Numbered from the stretch's first letter, positions 24,615 to 34,611 are shown. The stretch: DNA of 64,000 nt from UBA1426 sp052034085 (GCA_052034085.1 JBPOJA010000011.1:62001-126000), one strand, 5' to 3'. Notes: generated by a model from the sequence alone, not told the origin. Numbers and translations: made by a program.

Positions 24615-26768
24615 ATGAGGAAAGCAGCAGCATTATTATTGGTAATTTTAATCCTTTTAGCCTGGGTAATGGCTCTTACAGACATAGGGCCCTCACTCAA
24701 GGACTACATTAAACTTGGCCTCGACTTTAAGGGCGGTGTTTATGTGGTTATGGAGGCGCAGACAGATGCCACAGGCGCCGAACTGGCACAGCTTATGGAG
24801 CAGACTCAACTGGTAATTGAAGACAGAGTAAACCAGATGGGATTGTCAGAACCTGTGGTAACAATTGAAGGGGAAAATAAAATCAGAGTGGAGTTGCCGG
24901 GGGCGGAGGATTCAGAAGAGGCGATAAAAACCATTGGAAAGACCGCTCAACTTTTGTTTGTGCTGGGGGACGGCACTGTTGTAGTTGACGGCAGCCAGGT
25001 CAAAAATGCAGGTGTTGGCAGAGACGAACAGGGGTTGAATGCAGTATCCCTTGAATTTAACGCAGCAGGTGCGGTGGCTTTTGAAGAAGCAACAAGAAAA
25101 GCATACACAGGCCAGGTTAAAAACAAAGAGACCGGAGCCACGGATTATGCAATTTACATTTTGCTGGATGACAGGGTTATTTCATCTCCGCGGGTAAATG
25201 CAATCATCAGTGGCGGAAAAGCCCAGATTACAGGCAGGTTTACAGATAAAGAAGTTACGGAGCTGGCGCTGCTTATCAGGGGAGGCGCCCTGCCGGTTGG
25301 ACTGAAGGAAATCCAGACATCTCTGATAGGGCCCAGCTTCGGGCTGGATTCGTTGAAAATGAGTATTACATCAGGGGTAATCGGAATCGCACTAATCCTT
25401 ATAATGATGGTGTTTTTATACAGAATAATGGGCCTGATAGCTGATTTAGCTCTTCTTTTGTACATGTTAATAGTATTCTGGATATTGGGTATTTTCTCGG
25501 CGGTTCTTAATTTGCCGGGAATTGCGGGTCTGATATTATCAATAGGTATGGCTGTGGACTCAAATGTAATTATTTTTTCCAGGATTAAGGAAGAGTATCT
25601 GAACGCAGGCAAATCTTTGAGAGTTGCGGTGGATTCTGGGTTCAACAGGGCTCTCAGCACTATAATAGACTCCCAGCTGACCACAATGCTTGCAGGTATC
25701 ATTCTGTATCAGTTCGGAAGCGGGCCTGTTAAAGGTTTTGCCCTGACACTAATGATAGGTATTGTAGTCAGCGTTCTAACTGCCGTAGTAATCACTCAAT
25801 TCCTGGTAAAAACAGTGGTGGGCATAAAAAGTTTATCGAAACCCGGACTATATGGATTCAATAAAGAAAAAACAAGCAAAATAAAAGAGATGGCCTTCAT
25901 TGGCAGAAGAAAAATATTCTATCTTATTTCAGTGGGAGTGATAGTGATTGGGCTTGGAACAGGAATAATCCGGGGTTTCAACTGGGGAATTGATTTTACG
26001 GGAGGCACCATGCTTCAGTTCGATATGAACAGAACCGTCTCAGTTGCAGAAGTGGATAAAGTGCTCAAAGCCAATGATATAGACGGAACCATAGTTCATG
26101 CCGGGGATGGCAACAGGCAGGTCATTATCAAGACTACAAAAGCCATGGAAAATGAGGAAAGGATACAGCTGGTAGATGAAATCTCAAAAACATTTAACCT
26201 TGACAGCAACAGCCTGATAGCGGCAGAACAGTTTTCACCTTCGGTGGGTAACATGCTGAAGGTAAATTCTCTGAGAGCTTTGCTGATTGCAACCCTGGGC
26301 ATGCTGATTTATATAATAATACGTTTTGAATGGAAATTCGGAGTAGCTGCCGTTGTGGCATTGATTCACGATGTACTTGTTATGATAGGCTTTTATGGTT
26401 TGCTGCAGATACCGATAAACAACCCCTTTATAGCTGCCATTCTGACTATAATAGGTTATTCGATTAACGATACCATTGTTATTTTCGACCGCATAAGAGA
26501 AAACTTTAAAGTCATGAGAAAATCCAGGATGGAAGAACTCATAGACAAAAGCATAAACCAGACAATAGGAAGGTCCCTGATGACTTCCATCACCACTGTT
26601 GTTGCAATTATACCTCTGCTGGTACTGGGTGGTGAAACCATAAGAGAGTTTATAGTGCCTCTGATGATTGGTATTGTTGCCGGAGCCGTTTCATCCATAA
26701 CTATTTCAAACAGCGTCTACTTTGAAATAGATAAACTGGTGAACAGACCGAAGTATAGGGGCAAATAG
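24615..26768 (+). CDS. secDF: Protein translocase SecD-SecF fusion
   Basis: A 717-aa membrane protein joining SecD (about residues 1-415) and SecF (about 430-717), which use the proton-motive force to complete protein export. Both signature loops are present: LGLDFKGG (Asp37) after the first helix of SecD and GIDFTGG (Asp460) in SecF. Each half has the large periplasmic-type domain followed by five helices. A TTG at 24591 is in frame, but ATG 24615 has AAGG 8 bases upstream and starts directly before the first helix, so I use it. rel follows by 24 bases. Confidence 0.96.
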   Translation: MRKAAALLLVILILLAWVMALTDIGPSLKDYIKLGLDFKGGVYVVMEAQTDATGAELAQLMEQTQLVIEDRVNQMGLSEPVVTIEGENKIRVELPGAEDSEEAIKTIGKTAQLLFVLGDGTVVVDGSQVKNAGVGRDEQGLNAVSLEFNAAGAVAFEEATRKAYTGQVKNKETGATDYAIYILLDDRVISSPRVNAIISGGKAQITGRFTDKEVTELALLIRGGALPVGLKEIQTSLIGPSFGLDSLKMSITSGVIGIALILIMMVFLYRIMGLIADLALLLYMLIVFWILGIFSAVLNLPGIAGLILSIGMAVDSNVIIFSRIKEEYLNAGKSLRVAVDSGFNRALSTIIDSQLTTMLAGIILYQFGSGPVKGFALTLMIGIVVSVLTAVVITQFLVKTVVGIKSLSKPGLYGFNKEKTSKIKEMAFIGRRKIFYLISVGVIVIGLGTGIIRGFNWGIDFTGGTMLQFDMNRTVSVAEVDKVLKANDIDGTIVHAGDGNRQVIIKTTKAMENEERIQLVDEISKTFNLDSNSLIAAEQFSPSVGNMLKVNSLRALLIATLGMLIYIIIRFEWKFGVAAVVALIHDVLVMIGFYGLLQIPINNPFIAAILTIIGYSINDTIVIFDRIRENFKVMRKSRMEELIDKSINQTIGRSLMTSITTVVAIIPLLVLGGETIREFIVPLMIGIVAGAVSSITISNSVYFEIDKLVNRPKYRGK

Positions 26769-26792
26769 ATTAATAAAGACAGAAAGGAAGCC

Positions 26793-28970
26793 ATGCTGGA
26801 GGACTTTTTAAGACAACTGAATGAAATTAATCCAAATTATGACACAGACCTCCTGACAAAAGCATACCTGAAGGCAGAGGAATGTCATAAGGGCCAGAAG
26901 AGAAAATCGGGAGAGGATTATGTCACTCATCCTGCAGCCGTGGCCCTGATTCTTGCCGACCTTGGCATGGACGAAACTACACTCGTGGCAGGTTTGCTGC
27001 ACGATGCTGTTGAAGATACACCCTATACTTTTGAAGAAATGAAAAAGGACTTTGGCGAGGAAGTGGCTTTGCTGGTTGACGGAGTCACTAAGCTGGGGTC
27101 TTTGGTTTTTGAAAGCAAGGAAGACAGGCAGGCCGAAAACTTAAGGAAAATGTTTCTGGCCATGTCCAAAGATATTAGAGTGCTTATAATTAAGCTGGCG
27201 GACAGGCTGCACAACCTCAGGACCATTAACTATATGAGTCAGCAGCAAATTGAGGATAAGTGCCGTGAAACTCTTGAGATATACGCACCTCTGGCCAGCA
27301 GGCTGGGCATATATTCCATGAAGTTTGAGCTTGAAGATATAGCTTTAAAAGAACTCGAACCAGAAACTTACTATGATCTGGTCAGGCAGGTCAACCTGAA
27401 GAGAGAAGAACGGGAAAGCAACATCAATAAGGTAATCGAAGCACTCAAAGAAGGGCTGGATGGTCTTGACATCAGATATGAAATCAAGGGAAGAAACAAG
27501 CATTTCTACAGCATTTATAAAAAAATGAAATACCAGGGCAGGCAACTTGATGAGATTTTCGATCTGACCGCTGTCAGAATAATTGTTGATACAGTAAAGG
27601 ACTGCTATGCCGTTCTGGGCCTGGTTCACACCCGCTGGAAGCCTATTCCCGGGCGTTTTAAGGACTATATAGCCATGCCAAAGCCAAATCTGTACCAGTC
27701 GCTTCATACGACTGTTATAGGTGATGACGGCAATCCATTTGAAATTCAGATAAGAACCGTGGAAATGCATAAAGTGGCTGAGTACGGTATTGCAGCCCAC
27801 TGGAAATACAAGGAAGGCAGGACGGCAACAGGCAAGGACGATATGGAAGAGGGCAAGCTGGCCTGGATAAGGCAGACTCTTGAATGGCAACAGGACCTTC
27901 ACGATTCAAAAGAATTTCTGGAAACCGTTAAACTGGATCTCTTTTCCAATCAGGTTTTTGTTTTTACACCTAAAGGAGATGTAATTGAGCTGCCGGCAGG
28001 ATCGACTCCACTGGATTTTGCCTTCAAGATTCATACAGCCATCGGTGCCAAGTGTGTAGGCGCCAAAGTCAACGGGAAAATGGTTCCAATAGATTATGAG
28101 CTGAAAAACGGTGAAATTGTTGAAATCATAACTTCCTCTTCAAGTAAAGGGCCCAGTATTGACTGGTTGCGCATAGTTAAAAGCAATGCTGCCAGAAATA
28201 AAATAAGACAATATCTCAAAAAGGAAAATAAGAGCGAAAATATAGACAAGGGCAAGGAGATGCTGGAGAAGTACATTAAGCGCAAGGGCTATGACCCCCA
28301 GCAAATCCTGAAAACCCAATGGATAAACAAGGCGGCCAAGGCAATGAATCTGGCCTCCACAGACGAACTGTATACTTCCATAAGCTATGGTGGCGTGCTC
28401 ATGTCCAAGGTGACAACTCAGCTGCAGAAGCTATACCAGGATGAAAAGCAGCAGGAGCTCAAGCGCCAGCAGAAAGAAGAAGAAAAACTCAAGGCAAAAC
28501 CCAAAACCAAGGAGCCTCCCGGTGACAGCGTTACCATAGAAGGCATGGATGGCATGCTGGTCAGGTTCTCCAAATGCTGCAATCCGGTTTTCGGGGATGA
28601 AATCGTCGGTTTTATAACAAAGGGCAGGGGAGTGTCTGTCCACAGAAGCGACTGTATCAACATCCTTTCGCTGCCTGAGCATGAAAAACAAAGGCTTATC
28701 AAAGTGGACTGGAACCAGAAGAAAACCAATGCCAGCTATGAAGTCGGCATTCAGCTGCTGGCCCAGGACAGAAAAGGGCTCTTTGCGGATATATCAAGAT
28801 GTTGCGAAGACATGGATGTGGCTATTACCGGTGTAAATGCAAAAAGCGATACAGACGGAAATGCCAGCATAGTTATGACTGTTTCATTGGCAGACACAGG
28901 CCAGCTTGAAAATGTCATTAAAAAACTCAGGACTGTTAATGGAGTAACCGATGTTTACAGGGAGAGATAA
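26793..28970 (+). CDS. rel: Bifunctional (p)ppGpp synthetase/hydrolase
   Basis: The stringent-response enzyme, 725 aa, makes and degrades (p)ppGpp. Domains in order: HD hydrolase with His70-Asp71 in GLLHDAVEDT, synthetase with RFKDYIAMPKPNLYQSLHTT near 288-307, TGS domain starting near 388 (VFVFTPKGDVIELPAGS), and a C-terminal ACT domain (about 650-725). The HD residues are intact, so hydrolase activity is expected. AAAGGA lies 7 bases before the ATG. The order rel-dtd-MBL-hemZ is common in Clostridia. Confidence 0.97.
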   Translation: MLEDFLRQLNEINPNYDTDLLTKAYLKAEECHKGQKRKSGEDYVTHPAAVALILADLGMDETTLVAGLLHDAVEDTPYTFEEMKKDFGEEVALLVDGVTKLGSLVFESKEDRQAENLRKMFLAMSKDIRVLIIKLADRLHNLRTINYMSQQQIEDKCRETLEIYAPLASRLGIYSMKFELEDIALKELEPETYYDLVRQVNLKREERESNINKVIEALKEGLDGLDIRYEIKGRNKHFYSIYKKMKYQGRQLDEIFDLTAVRIIVDTVKDCYAVLGLVHTRWKPIPGRFKDYIAMPKPNLYQSLHTTVIGDDGNPFEIQIRTVEMHKVAEYGIAAHWKYKEGRTATGKDDMEEGKLAWIRQTLEWQQDLHDSKEFLETVKLDLFSNQVFVFTPKGDVIELPAGSTPLDFAFKIHTAIGAKCVGAKVNGKMVPIDYELKNGEIVEIITSSSSKGPSIDWLRIVKSNAARNKIRQYLKKENKSENIDKGKEMLEKYIKRKGYDPQQILKTQWINKAAKAMNLASTDELYTSISYGGVLMSKVTTQLQKLYQDEKQQELKRQQKEEEKLKAKPKTKEPPGDSVTIEGMDGMLVRFSKCCNPVFGDEIVGFITKGRGVSVHRSDCINILSLPEHEKQRLIKVDWNQKKTNASYEVGIQLLAQDRKGLFADISRCCEDMDVAITGVNAKSDTDGNASIVMTVSLADTGQLENVIKKLRTVNGVTDVYRER

Positions 28971-29414
28971 ATGAAGGCAGTTGTGCAACGTGTAAGAAGT
29001 TCTTCTGTTGAAGTTAACGGAGAAATCGCGGGCAAAATAGGCCAGGGGCTGATGGTTTTACTGGGTGTAGAGGAAGGTGATACTGCGGTCCAGGCAGAAT
29101 ATATGGCTGAAAAAATCTCCAGCCTCAGGATCTTTGAAGACGCCGGAGGTAAGATGAATCTGTCTTTGGAAGATGTGAACGGTGAAATGCTTGTCGTATC
29201 GCAATTTACACTGCTGGGAGATTGCCGCAAGGGGAAAAGGCCAAGCTTTACAAAGGCGGCAGAACCGGAGCTTGCCGAGGCTTTATACGAAAAATTTGTA
29301 GCCTTGGTTAAAGAAAAAGGAATTCCCGTGGCCCAGGGAGTTTTCAGGGCGGAAATGCTTGTGAGCATTGAAAATGACGGGCCTGTAACCTTGATCGTTG
29401 AAAGTTTAAAATAG
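28971..29414 (+). CDS. dtd: D-aminoacyl-tRNA deacylase
   Basis: A 147-aa editing enzyme that removes D-amino acids, and mischarged glycine, from tRNA. Family motifs SQFTLLGDCRKGKRPSF (about 79-95) and NDGPVTLIVES near the C-terminus, which carries the Gly-Pro cross-subunit motif, are present. The ATG follows the rel stop codon with no gap, and GGGAGAG at the rel end serves as ribosome site. Context with rel is widespread in Firmicutes. Confidence 0.97.
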   Translation: MKAVVQRVRSSSVEVNGEIAGKIGQGLMVLLGVEEGDTAVQAEYMAEKISSLRIFEDAGGKMNLSLEDVNGEMLVVSQFTLLGDCRKGKRPSFTKAAEPELAEALYEKFVALVKEKGIPVAQGVFRAEMLVSIENDGPVTLIVESLK

Positions 29415-29428
29415 CGAAAGGACGTTCT

Positions 29429-30049
29429 ATGAAAATATACAAGTATTTGACGGGACCATTGTCGGTAAATACATATCTTACAGTGGATGAAAGCAGTGGA
29501 AAAGCGTTTTTGATTGATCCTGGCGGAGTTGATAATAACCTTTTGAAATTTGTCCGGGAAAATCAGTTGGATGTAGAATTTATCATTCTGACGCACGGTC
29601 ATGGAGACCACATTTGCGGGCTTAAAAAATACAGGGAAGCATGGCCGAATGCAAGGCTTGTAGCACACCAGGCCGAATCAGAGCTACTGGGAAACTCAAA
29701 ATTGAATTTTTCCCCCATGACATGCGGTTATCCGGTTGAAATAAAAGCGGATATGGAAGTGCTCGACGGAGATTCTTTGGATGTGGGAAATCTCAAACTG
29801 TATTTTTATCATACTCCCGGACACACAAAAGGGGGCATGTGCATACATGTAGGAGACTTCCTTTTTACCGGAGATACCCTGTTTCAGGGTTCTGTGGGAC
29901 GGACTGACTTTCCGGGATCCTCCTTTGCTGAATTGAAGAAAAGCATAGAAGATAAAATATATACCTTGCCTGATGACACGGAGGTGCTTCCGGGCCATAT
30001 GGGGAGCACTAGAGTGGGTATCGAAAAGGAGCATAATCCTTTTGTTTAG
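29429..30049 (+). CDS. Metallo-beta-lactamase-fold hydrolase (YqgX/glyoxalase II-like)
   Basis: A 206-aa cytosolic protein of the MBL fold. The metal motif is THGHGDH (His56, His58, Asp60, His61), with further ligands in HTPGHTKGG and FTGDTLF. This is the compact form found next to rel/hemZ in clostridia and in Bacillus YqgX; it lacks the C-terminal substrate domain of true glyoxalase II. A thioester hydrolase role is likely, but the substrate is not known. AAAGGACG lies just upstream of the start, and the 3' end overlaps hemZ by 8 bases. Confidence 0.9.
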   Translation: MKIYKYLTGPLSVNTYLTVDESSGKAFLIDPGGVDNNLLKFVRENQLDVEFIILTHGHGDHICGLKKYREAWPNARLVAHQAESELLGNSKLNFSPMTCGYPVEIKADMEVLDGDSLDVGNLKLYFYHTPGHTKGGMCIHVGDFLFTGDTLFQGSVGRTDFPGSSFAELKKSIEDKIYTLPDDTEVLPGHMGSTRVGIEKEHNPFV

Positions 30050-31412
30050 CATAGATTTCAACAATGTACCGGCAACATACGAGCTTTCGGAACTTGTCAG
30101 GATGTTTCTTCCGCCCGATGCTTACAGGATTTTATTGCCTGGCGAGAGCCCTGTATCGGGTGATATTCTGGTCAGGATACCGGATGAGACAGAAAGCAGG
30201 GATGATGGCAAGCGATACCTGTATAATGAATTGAATCGGCTCACCGGTAAAAGTCTCCCCTGGGGAACGCTGACGGGTGTCAGGCCTGTAAAGCTGGTAA
30301 GCGACCTGCTGAGAAAAGGAAACAAACCGGATCAAGTACGGGAGACCCTTATTAATGATTATTACCTGAGTAAGGAAAAGGCAGAGCTGATCATTGAAAT
30401 CAGGGAGAGGCAGGAGCCTTTCCTTCAGAATAAAGACGAAAAGGCTGTTGCTCTTTATGTAGGGATTCCATTTTGTCCTACTAGATGCCTGTATTGCTCC
30501 TTTCCTTCATATGTGGGTTCGGAGGAAAAAATATCAGCATATCTTAAGGCTTTATATAAAGAAATTGAAGCAGTCGCACTGCTTATGAACGATGGAAACT
30601 ATTATCCGCAATCAATCTATATAGGCGGAGGCACACCCACAAGCCTGGATGCAGGGGAACTGAGGGAATTGCTGGAAAAAATCAAGAAGAGTTTCAGGCT
30701 CAACGGTTTAGAAGAGTTCACTTTGGAAGCCGGCAGACCTGATACCATCACACGTGAGAAACTGCTTGAAATCAAGGATAAAGGGGTAGACAGAATAAGC
30801 ATTAATCCTCAGACAACAAAGGAAGAAACTTTGGCATTAATCGGCAGACATCACACTAATGCTGAGTTGTTTAAAGCATTTGATATGGCTAAAAGTATGG
30901 GATTCAAAGCTATAAATGCCGACCTGATAGCCGGGCTGCCTGAAGAGACAGCAGATGATTTTAAAAAGAGCCTGAAAGACATAGTTGCTCTGGGACCGGA
31001 CAATATAACAGTCCATACTCTGGCTGTAAAGAGGGCATCGAGATTGTGGGAGAACGATCCAATGTATAATTACAGCCACGGAAAAGTATGTCATGAGATG
31101 GTTGCAATAAGCGAAAAAGTCTTAGCAGACAGTGGATATGAACCCTATTATCTCTACAGACAGAAACAGATGATGGATAACCTGGAGAATGTGGGATATT
31201 CCATACCGGGAAAAGAAAGCCTTTACAACATCAGAATTATGGAAGAGGATCAGACCATAATCGCCCTTGGGGCGGGTGGAATAAGCAAGATATACCATCG
31301 GGAGGAGAACAGGCTGGAACGCATACCCAATGTTTCGAATTATGAAATATATATAGAAAAAATTGTCGAAATGATAGATAGAAAGAGGAAGGGAATTGGC
31401 AGAATTATTTAA
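30042..31412 (+). CDS. hemZ: HemZ-like oxygen-independent coproporphyrinogen III oxidase family radical SAM protein
   Basis: About 456 aa. The radical SAM cluster motif is CPTRCLYC (Cys145, Cys149, Cys152), followed by GGGTPTSL and FTLEAGRPDTIT, typical of HemN/HemZ proteins. An N-terminal domain of about 130 residues precedes the core, as in HemZ. The open frame extends into the MBL gene, but TTG 30042, with AAAAGGAG 10 bases upstream, is the most plausible start. True coproporphyrinogen dehydrogenase activity is uncertain, since HemN-like proteins also include HemW and other enzymes. Confidence 0.88.
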   Translation: MFSIDFNNVPATYELSELVRMFLPPDAYRILLPGESPVSGDILVRIPDETESRDDGKRYLYNELNRLTGKSLPWGTLTGVRPVKLVSDLLRKGNKPDQVRETLINDYYLSKEKAELIIEIRERQEPFLQNKDEKAVALYVGIPFCPTRCLYCSFPSYVGSEEKISAYLKALYKEIEAVALLMNDGNYYPQSIYIGGGTPTSLDAGELRELLEKIKKSFRLNGLEEFTLEAGRPDTITREKLLEIKDKGVDRISINPQTTKEETLALIGRHHTNAELFKAFDMAKSMGFKAINADLIAGLPEETADDFKKSLKDIVALGPDNITVHTLAVKRASRLWENDPMYNYSHGKVCHEMVAISEKVLADSGYEPYYLYRQKQMMDNLENVGYSIPGKESLYNIRIMEEDQTIIALGAGGISKIYHREENRLERIPNVSNYEIYIEKIVEMIDRKRKGIGRII

Positions 31413-33165
31413 GAGAACACATATGTGTGGGGATTTGAGGCTTTCCCATGAGGGAGAGCATGTAGTTTTGAACGGCTGGGTTCAGAGGTCGAGGAGCCTG
31501 GGAGGCTTGATATTTTGCGATTTGCGAGATAAAACGGGCATTGTTCAGATAGTATTTAATGAGGATGTTCCGGAAGAACTGTTCAATCTGGCTGACAGCC
31601 TGAGAAATGAATTTACCATCGGGATAAAAGGCACCGTCAGGGAAAGAGAATCAAAAAACAAGGATTTGGCAACAGGCGAAATAGAGGTACTGGCAAGTGA
31701 TTTAATAATTTATTCAACTGCTGAAACGCCGCCTATATACATAAAAGATGATGACGATGTATCTGAATCTCTCAGAATGAAATACAGATATCTTGATTTG
31801 CGTAAAAACAAGATGCAAAAGAATCTGAGCCTGCGTCACAAAGTAGCTCAGGTGACAAGAGAATATTTCTCTTCTGAAGGCTTTACTGAAGTTGAAACTC
31901 CCATGCTGATCAAACCTACCCCGGAAGGTGCACGGGACTATCTGGTGCCCAGCAGGGTGAACAGGGGAAAATTCTATGCGTTGCCGCAGTCTCCGCAGAT
32001 GTATAAACAGCTTTTAATGGCAGGCGGGACAGACAGATATTTTCAGATAGTAAAATGTTTCAGGGACGAGGACTTGCGGGCGGACAGGCAGCCGGAATTC
32101 ACTCAGATAGACCTGGAAATGTCTTTTGTGGATATAGATGGTGTAATAGATGTTCAGGAAAGGTTTTTGAAAAAACTGTTCAAGGATGTTATGAATGTTG
32201 AAATCACAATACCTTTTCCCAGACTGAGCTATGATGAAGCTATGGAAAACTATGGCAGTGATAAACCTGATCTCAGAATAGATCTCAAATTGAAATCATT
32301 AAATGAAGAAGTTGCCGGCTCTGAATTCCCTGTTTTCAGAGATGCAATAGCATCCGGCGGAACAGTAAAAGCCGTGAATTTCAGGGCTATGAGTGAGGAC
32401 TTCAGCAGGAAGGATTTAGACAAACTGGCTGAAGAAATTAAAGTTTTCGGTGCTAAGGGTCTGATCTGGGTCAGACTAACAGGAGATGAGTACAATTCTT
32501 CCATCAATAAATTTTACGATCAGGATGGACTTAAGAAATTGGTTAAACCTTTGAGCCCGGAGAATGGAGACCTGATTCTGATTGTGGCAGGCAGCAGGCA
32601 GGTTGTAAATGACAGCCTGGGCTTTTTAAGACGGGAAATAGCCGACCGTAAAGGTCTGCTAAAAGATGATGAGTACAAATTTCTTTGGGTTGTGGATTTC
32701 CCGCTCCTGGAAATGGACGAGGAAAGTGGTCGATACAAGGCCATGCATCATCCTTTTACATCACCCAGGGATGAGGATGTCGAATTGCTGAAAACACAAC
32801 CCGGAAAAGTCAAGGCCAAGGCATATGACATAGTATTAAACGGTGTGGAATTAGGCGGCGGCAGCATAAGGATACACGATTCAAAGCTGCAAAGCATGAT
32901 GTTTGAGGCTTTGGGCCTGAGTGCGGAAGAAGCGAATGAAAAATTCGGATTTCTTCTGGAGGCTTTTAAATACGGAGTGCCGCCTCACGGAGGCCTGGCC
33001 TATGGACTTGACAGGCTGGTAATGCTTCTGGCTCATGAAAAAAGCATAAGAGAAGTGATTGCTTTTCCAAAAAATCAGGCAGCGGTTTGCATGCTTTCAG
33101 AAGCCCCTGCTGTGGCAGGCACGGAACAGTTGGATGAGCTTGGGATTTGTCTTAAGGAAGACTGA
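31396..33165 (+). CDS. aspS: Aspartyl-tRNA synthetase
   Basis: A 589-aa class II synthetase of bacterial type. It has an N-terminal OB-fold anticodon domain (HVVLNGWVQRSRSLGGLIF), motif 2 (KCFRDEDLRADRQPEFTQID), an inserted GAD domain in the middle, and motif 3 (GGLAYGLDRLVMLL). The start is TTG 31396 inside the end of hemZ, with GAGGAAGGG upstream. Clostridial clusters usually have hisS directly before aspS; it is not here. I cannot tell from sequence alone whether the enzyme discriminates Asp from Asn tRNA. Confidence 0.97.
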   Translation: MAELFKRTHMCGDLRLSHEGEHVVLNGWVQRSRSLGGLIFCDLRDKTGIVQIVFNEDVPEELFNLADSLRNEFTIGIKGTVRERESKNKDLATGEIEVLASDLIIYSTAETPPIYIKDDDDVSESLRMKYRYLDLRKNKMQKNLSLRHKVAQVTREYFSSEGFTEVETPMLIKPTPEGARDYLVPSRVNRGKFYALPQSPQMYKQLLMAGGTDRYFQIVKCFRDEDLRADRQPEFTQIDLEMSFVDIDGVIDVQERFLKKLFKDVMNVEITIPFPRLSYDEAMENYGSDKPDLRIDLKLKSLNEEVAGSEFPVFRDAIASGGTVKAVNFRAMSEDFSRKDLDKLAEEIKVFGAKGLIWVRLTGDEYNSSINKFYDQDGLKKLVKPLSPENGDLILIVAGSRQVVNDSLGFLRREIADRKGLLKDDEYKFLWVVDFPLLEMDEESGRYKAMHHPFTSPRDEDVELLKTQPGKVKAKAYDIVLNGVELGGGSIRIHDSKLQSMMFEALGLSAEEANEKFGFLLEAFKYGVPPHGGLAYGLDRLVMLLAHEKSIREVIAFPKNQAAVCMLSEAPAVAGTEQLDELGICLKED

Positions 33166-33182
33166 TTCGGGGAGATTTGTTT

Positions 33183-34274
33183 ATGGGCAGAAAAATAGGT
33201 GTTTTTGGAGGGACTTTTGACCCCATACATACAGGACATCTTATACTAGCGGAACAAGCCAGGGAAGCAACGGGTCTTCATGAAATAATTTTCATGCCGG
33301 CCAGGCAATCTCCCTACAAAATTTTCAAAAGAACAGCTTCCGGTGAAGACCGCTACAAAATGATTGAATTAGCTATCGAGGGTAATTCATATTTCAGCGT
33401 GTCTGACCTGGAGCTGAAGGGCTCTGAAGTGTCCTACACAGTGGACACACTGGACAGACTCAAGGAATTGCATTATCCGGAAGATGATTTATATTTTATT
33501 TGTGGAACTGATGCCTTTATGAGTATGTCCGGCTGGAAAAACCGGGAAAGGCTGCTGGCGGAATACAATATTGTCGTTGGCACAAGACCCGGCTATATGG
33601 AAAAGGAAATAGATGATGCCATTATTCAGCTGACGGAAAACTATGCTGCAAATATCACAAAAGTCGCAATGCCCAAATTGGAGATATCATCTACCGATAT
33701 CAAACAAAGGCTGGAAAACAGTAAATCGGTAAGATACCTGGTGCCCCAAAAGGTTTTGCTATATATTTTGGACAAGCAGCTTTACATGTCCGATCATGTT
33801 ACCGGAGTAATGCAGACAGGCCTGGAAATGGCTAAAATTTACGGTGCTGACCCGCAAAAGGTAAAAACTGCGGCAGAACATCATGATTTGCACAGGATCA
33901 GACAAAAGGACAATAAGGATGCGGATAAAAAAAATGCACTTTTGCATGGCCCTCAAGCTGCGGAAACAATGGAAAAAGACTTTGGGATAAGAGATGATGA
34001 TGTGCTCAATGCCGTAAGGTATCATACTACGGGCAGAGCAGGCATGTCAGTTCTGGAAAAAATAATTTTTGTGGCTGATGCCATTGAGCCCGGAAGGAAT
34101 TATCCCGGAGTGGATGAAATTAGAAAGATAGCCTTTGAAGATTTGGATAAAGCCTGCCTCATGGTGGTGGAATCCATGCTGCAATATTTGAAAGAACAGG
34201 GCATTGAGCCCCATGAAAACACATTAAAGGCCAGAGAAGAGTTTCTGGCCAAAGAAGGGAGAGTCTATGAGTAA
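33183..34274 (+). CDS. nadD: Fused nicotinate-nucleotide adenylyltransferase (NadD) and YqeK-type HD hydrolase
   Basis: A 363-aa fusion. The first about 200 residues are NadD, which makes nicotinate adenine dinucleotide: GGTFDPIHTGH (His16, His19) and ISSTDIKQRL near 171. The rest is an HD-superfamily domain like YqeK, a diadenosine tetraphosphate hydrolase: SDHVTG, EHHDLHR, LLHGPQAAE and YHTTGRAGMS retain the metal-binding histidines and aspartate. In Bacillus these are separate adjacent genes. ATG 33183 with GGGGAG 8 bases upstream is preferred over TTG 33177. rsfS overlaps its end by 8 bases. Confidence 0.92.
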   Translation: MGRKIGVFGGTFDPIHTGHLILAEQAREATGLHEIIFMPARQSPYKIFKRTASGEDRYKMIELAIEGNSYFSVSDLELKGSEVSYTVDTLDRLKELHYPEDDLYFICGTDAFMSMSGWKNRERLLAEYNIVVGTRPGYMEKEIDDAIIQLTENYAANITKVAMPKLEISSTDIKQRLENSKSVRYLVPQKVLLYILDKQLYMSDHVTGVMQTGLEMAKIYGADPQKVKTAAEHHDLHRIRQKDNKDADKKNALLHGPQAAETMEKDFGIRDDDVLNAVRYHTTGRAGMSVLEKIIFVADAIEPGRNYPGVDEIRKIAFEDLDKACLMVVESMLQYLKEQGIEPHENTLKAREEFLAKEGRVYE

Positions 34275-34611
34275 TAAAGAAATTGCATTGGAAGTGGCAA
34301 AAACACTATCTGCCAAAAAAGCTCAGGATGTCATGCTAATAGATGTGGCTGAAAAATCGTCTTTTGCAGATTATTTTGTTCTGGCAACAGGCGGATCTGA
34401 AAGACAGGTGGGCAGTCTGGCAAACGAAGTTCTTGACAGCATGGCAAAACTGGGGCAGATAGGTAAAAATGTAGAGGGTAAACCCAATTCGGGATGGATT
34501 CTCATGGATTATGGAGATATCCTGATAAACATTTTCACCCGGGAACAAAGGGAAAAATATAATTTGGAAAAAATTTGGGGCGATTGCTGCTTCATAGAAA
34601 TAGAGGATTAA
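34267..34611 (+). CDS. rsfS: Ribosomal silencing factor
   Basis: A 114-aa protein of the RsfS/Iojap family, which binds uL14 on the large ribosomal subunit and blocks subunit joining when nutrients are short. Typical segments are DVAEKSSFADYFVLATGGSE and WILMDYGDILINIF. It overlaps the nadD-yqeK fusion, and this neighbourhood (nadD-yqeK-rsfS-leuS) is conserved in Firmicutes. Confidence 0.96.
   Translation: MSNKEIALEVAKTLSAKKAQDVMLIDVAEKSSFADYFVLATGGSERQVGSLANEVLDSMAKLGQIGKNVEGKPNSGWILMDYGDILINIFTREQREKYNLEKIWGDCCFIEIED

Noticed and set aside
25154..25702. 182-codon minus-strand frame opposite secDF
   Set aside because: A hydrophobic complement of membrane-protein codons; no promoter or ribosome site.
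28955..29668. 237-codon minus-strand frame opposite dtd and the MBL gene
   Set aside because: It spans two well-supported plus-strand genes and shows no motif of its own.
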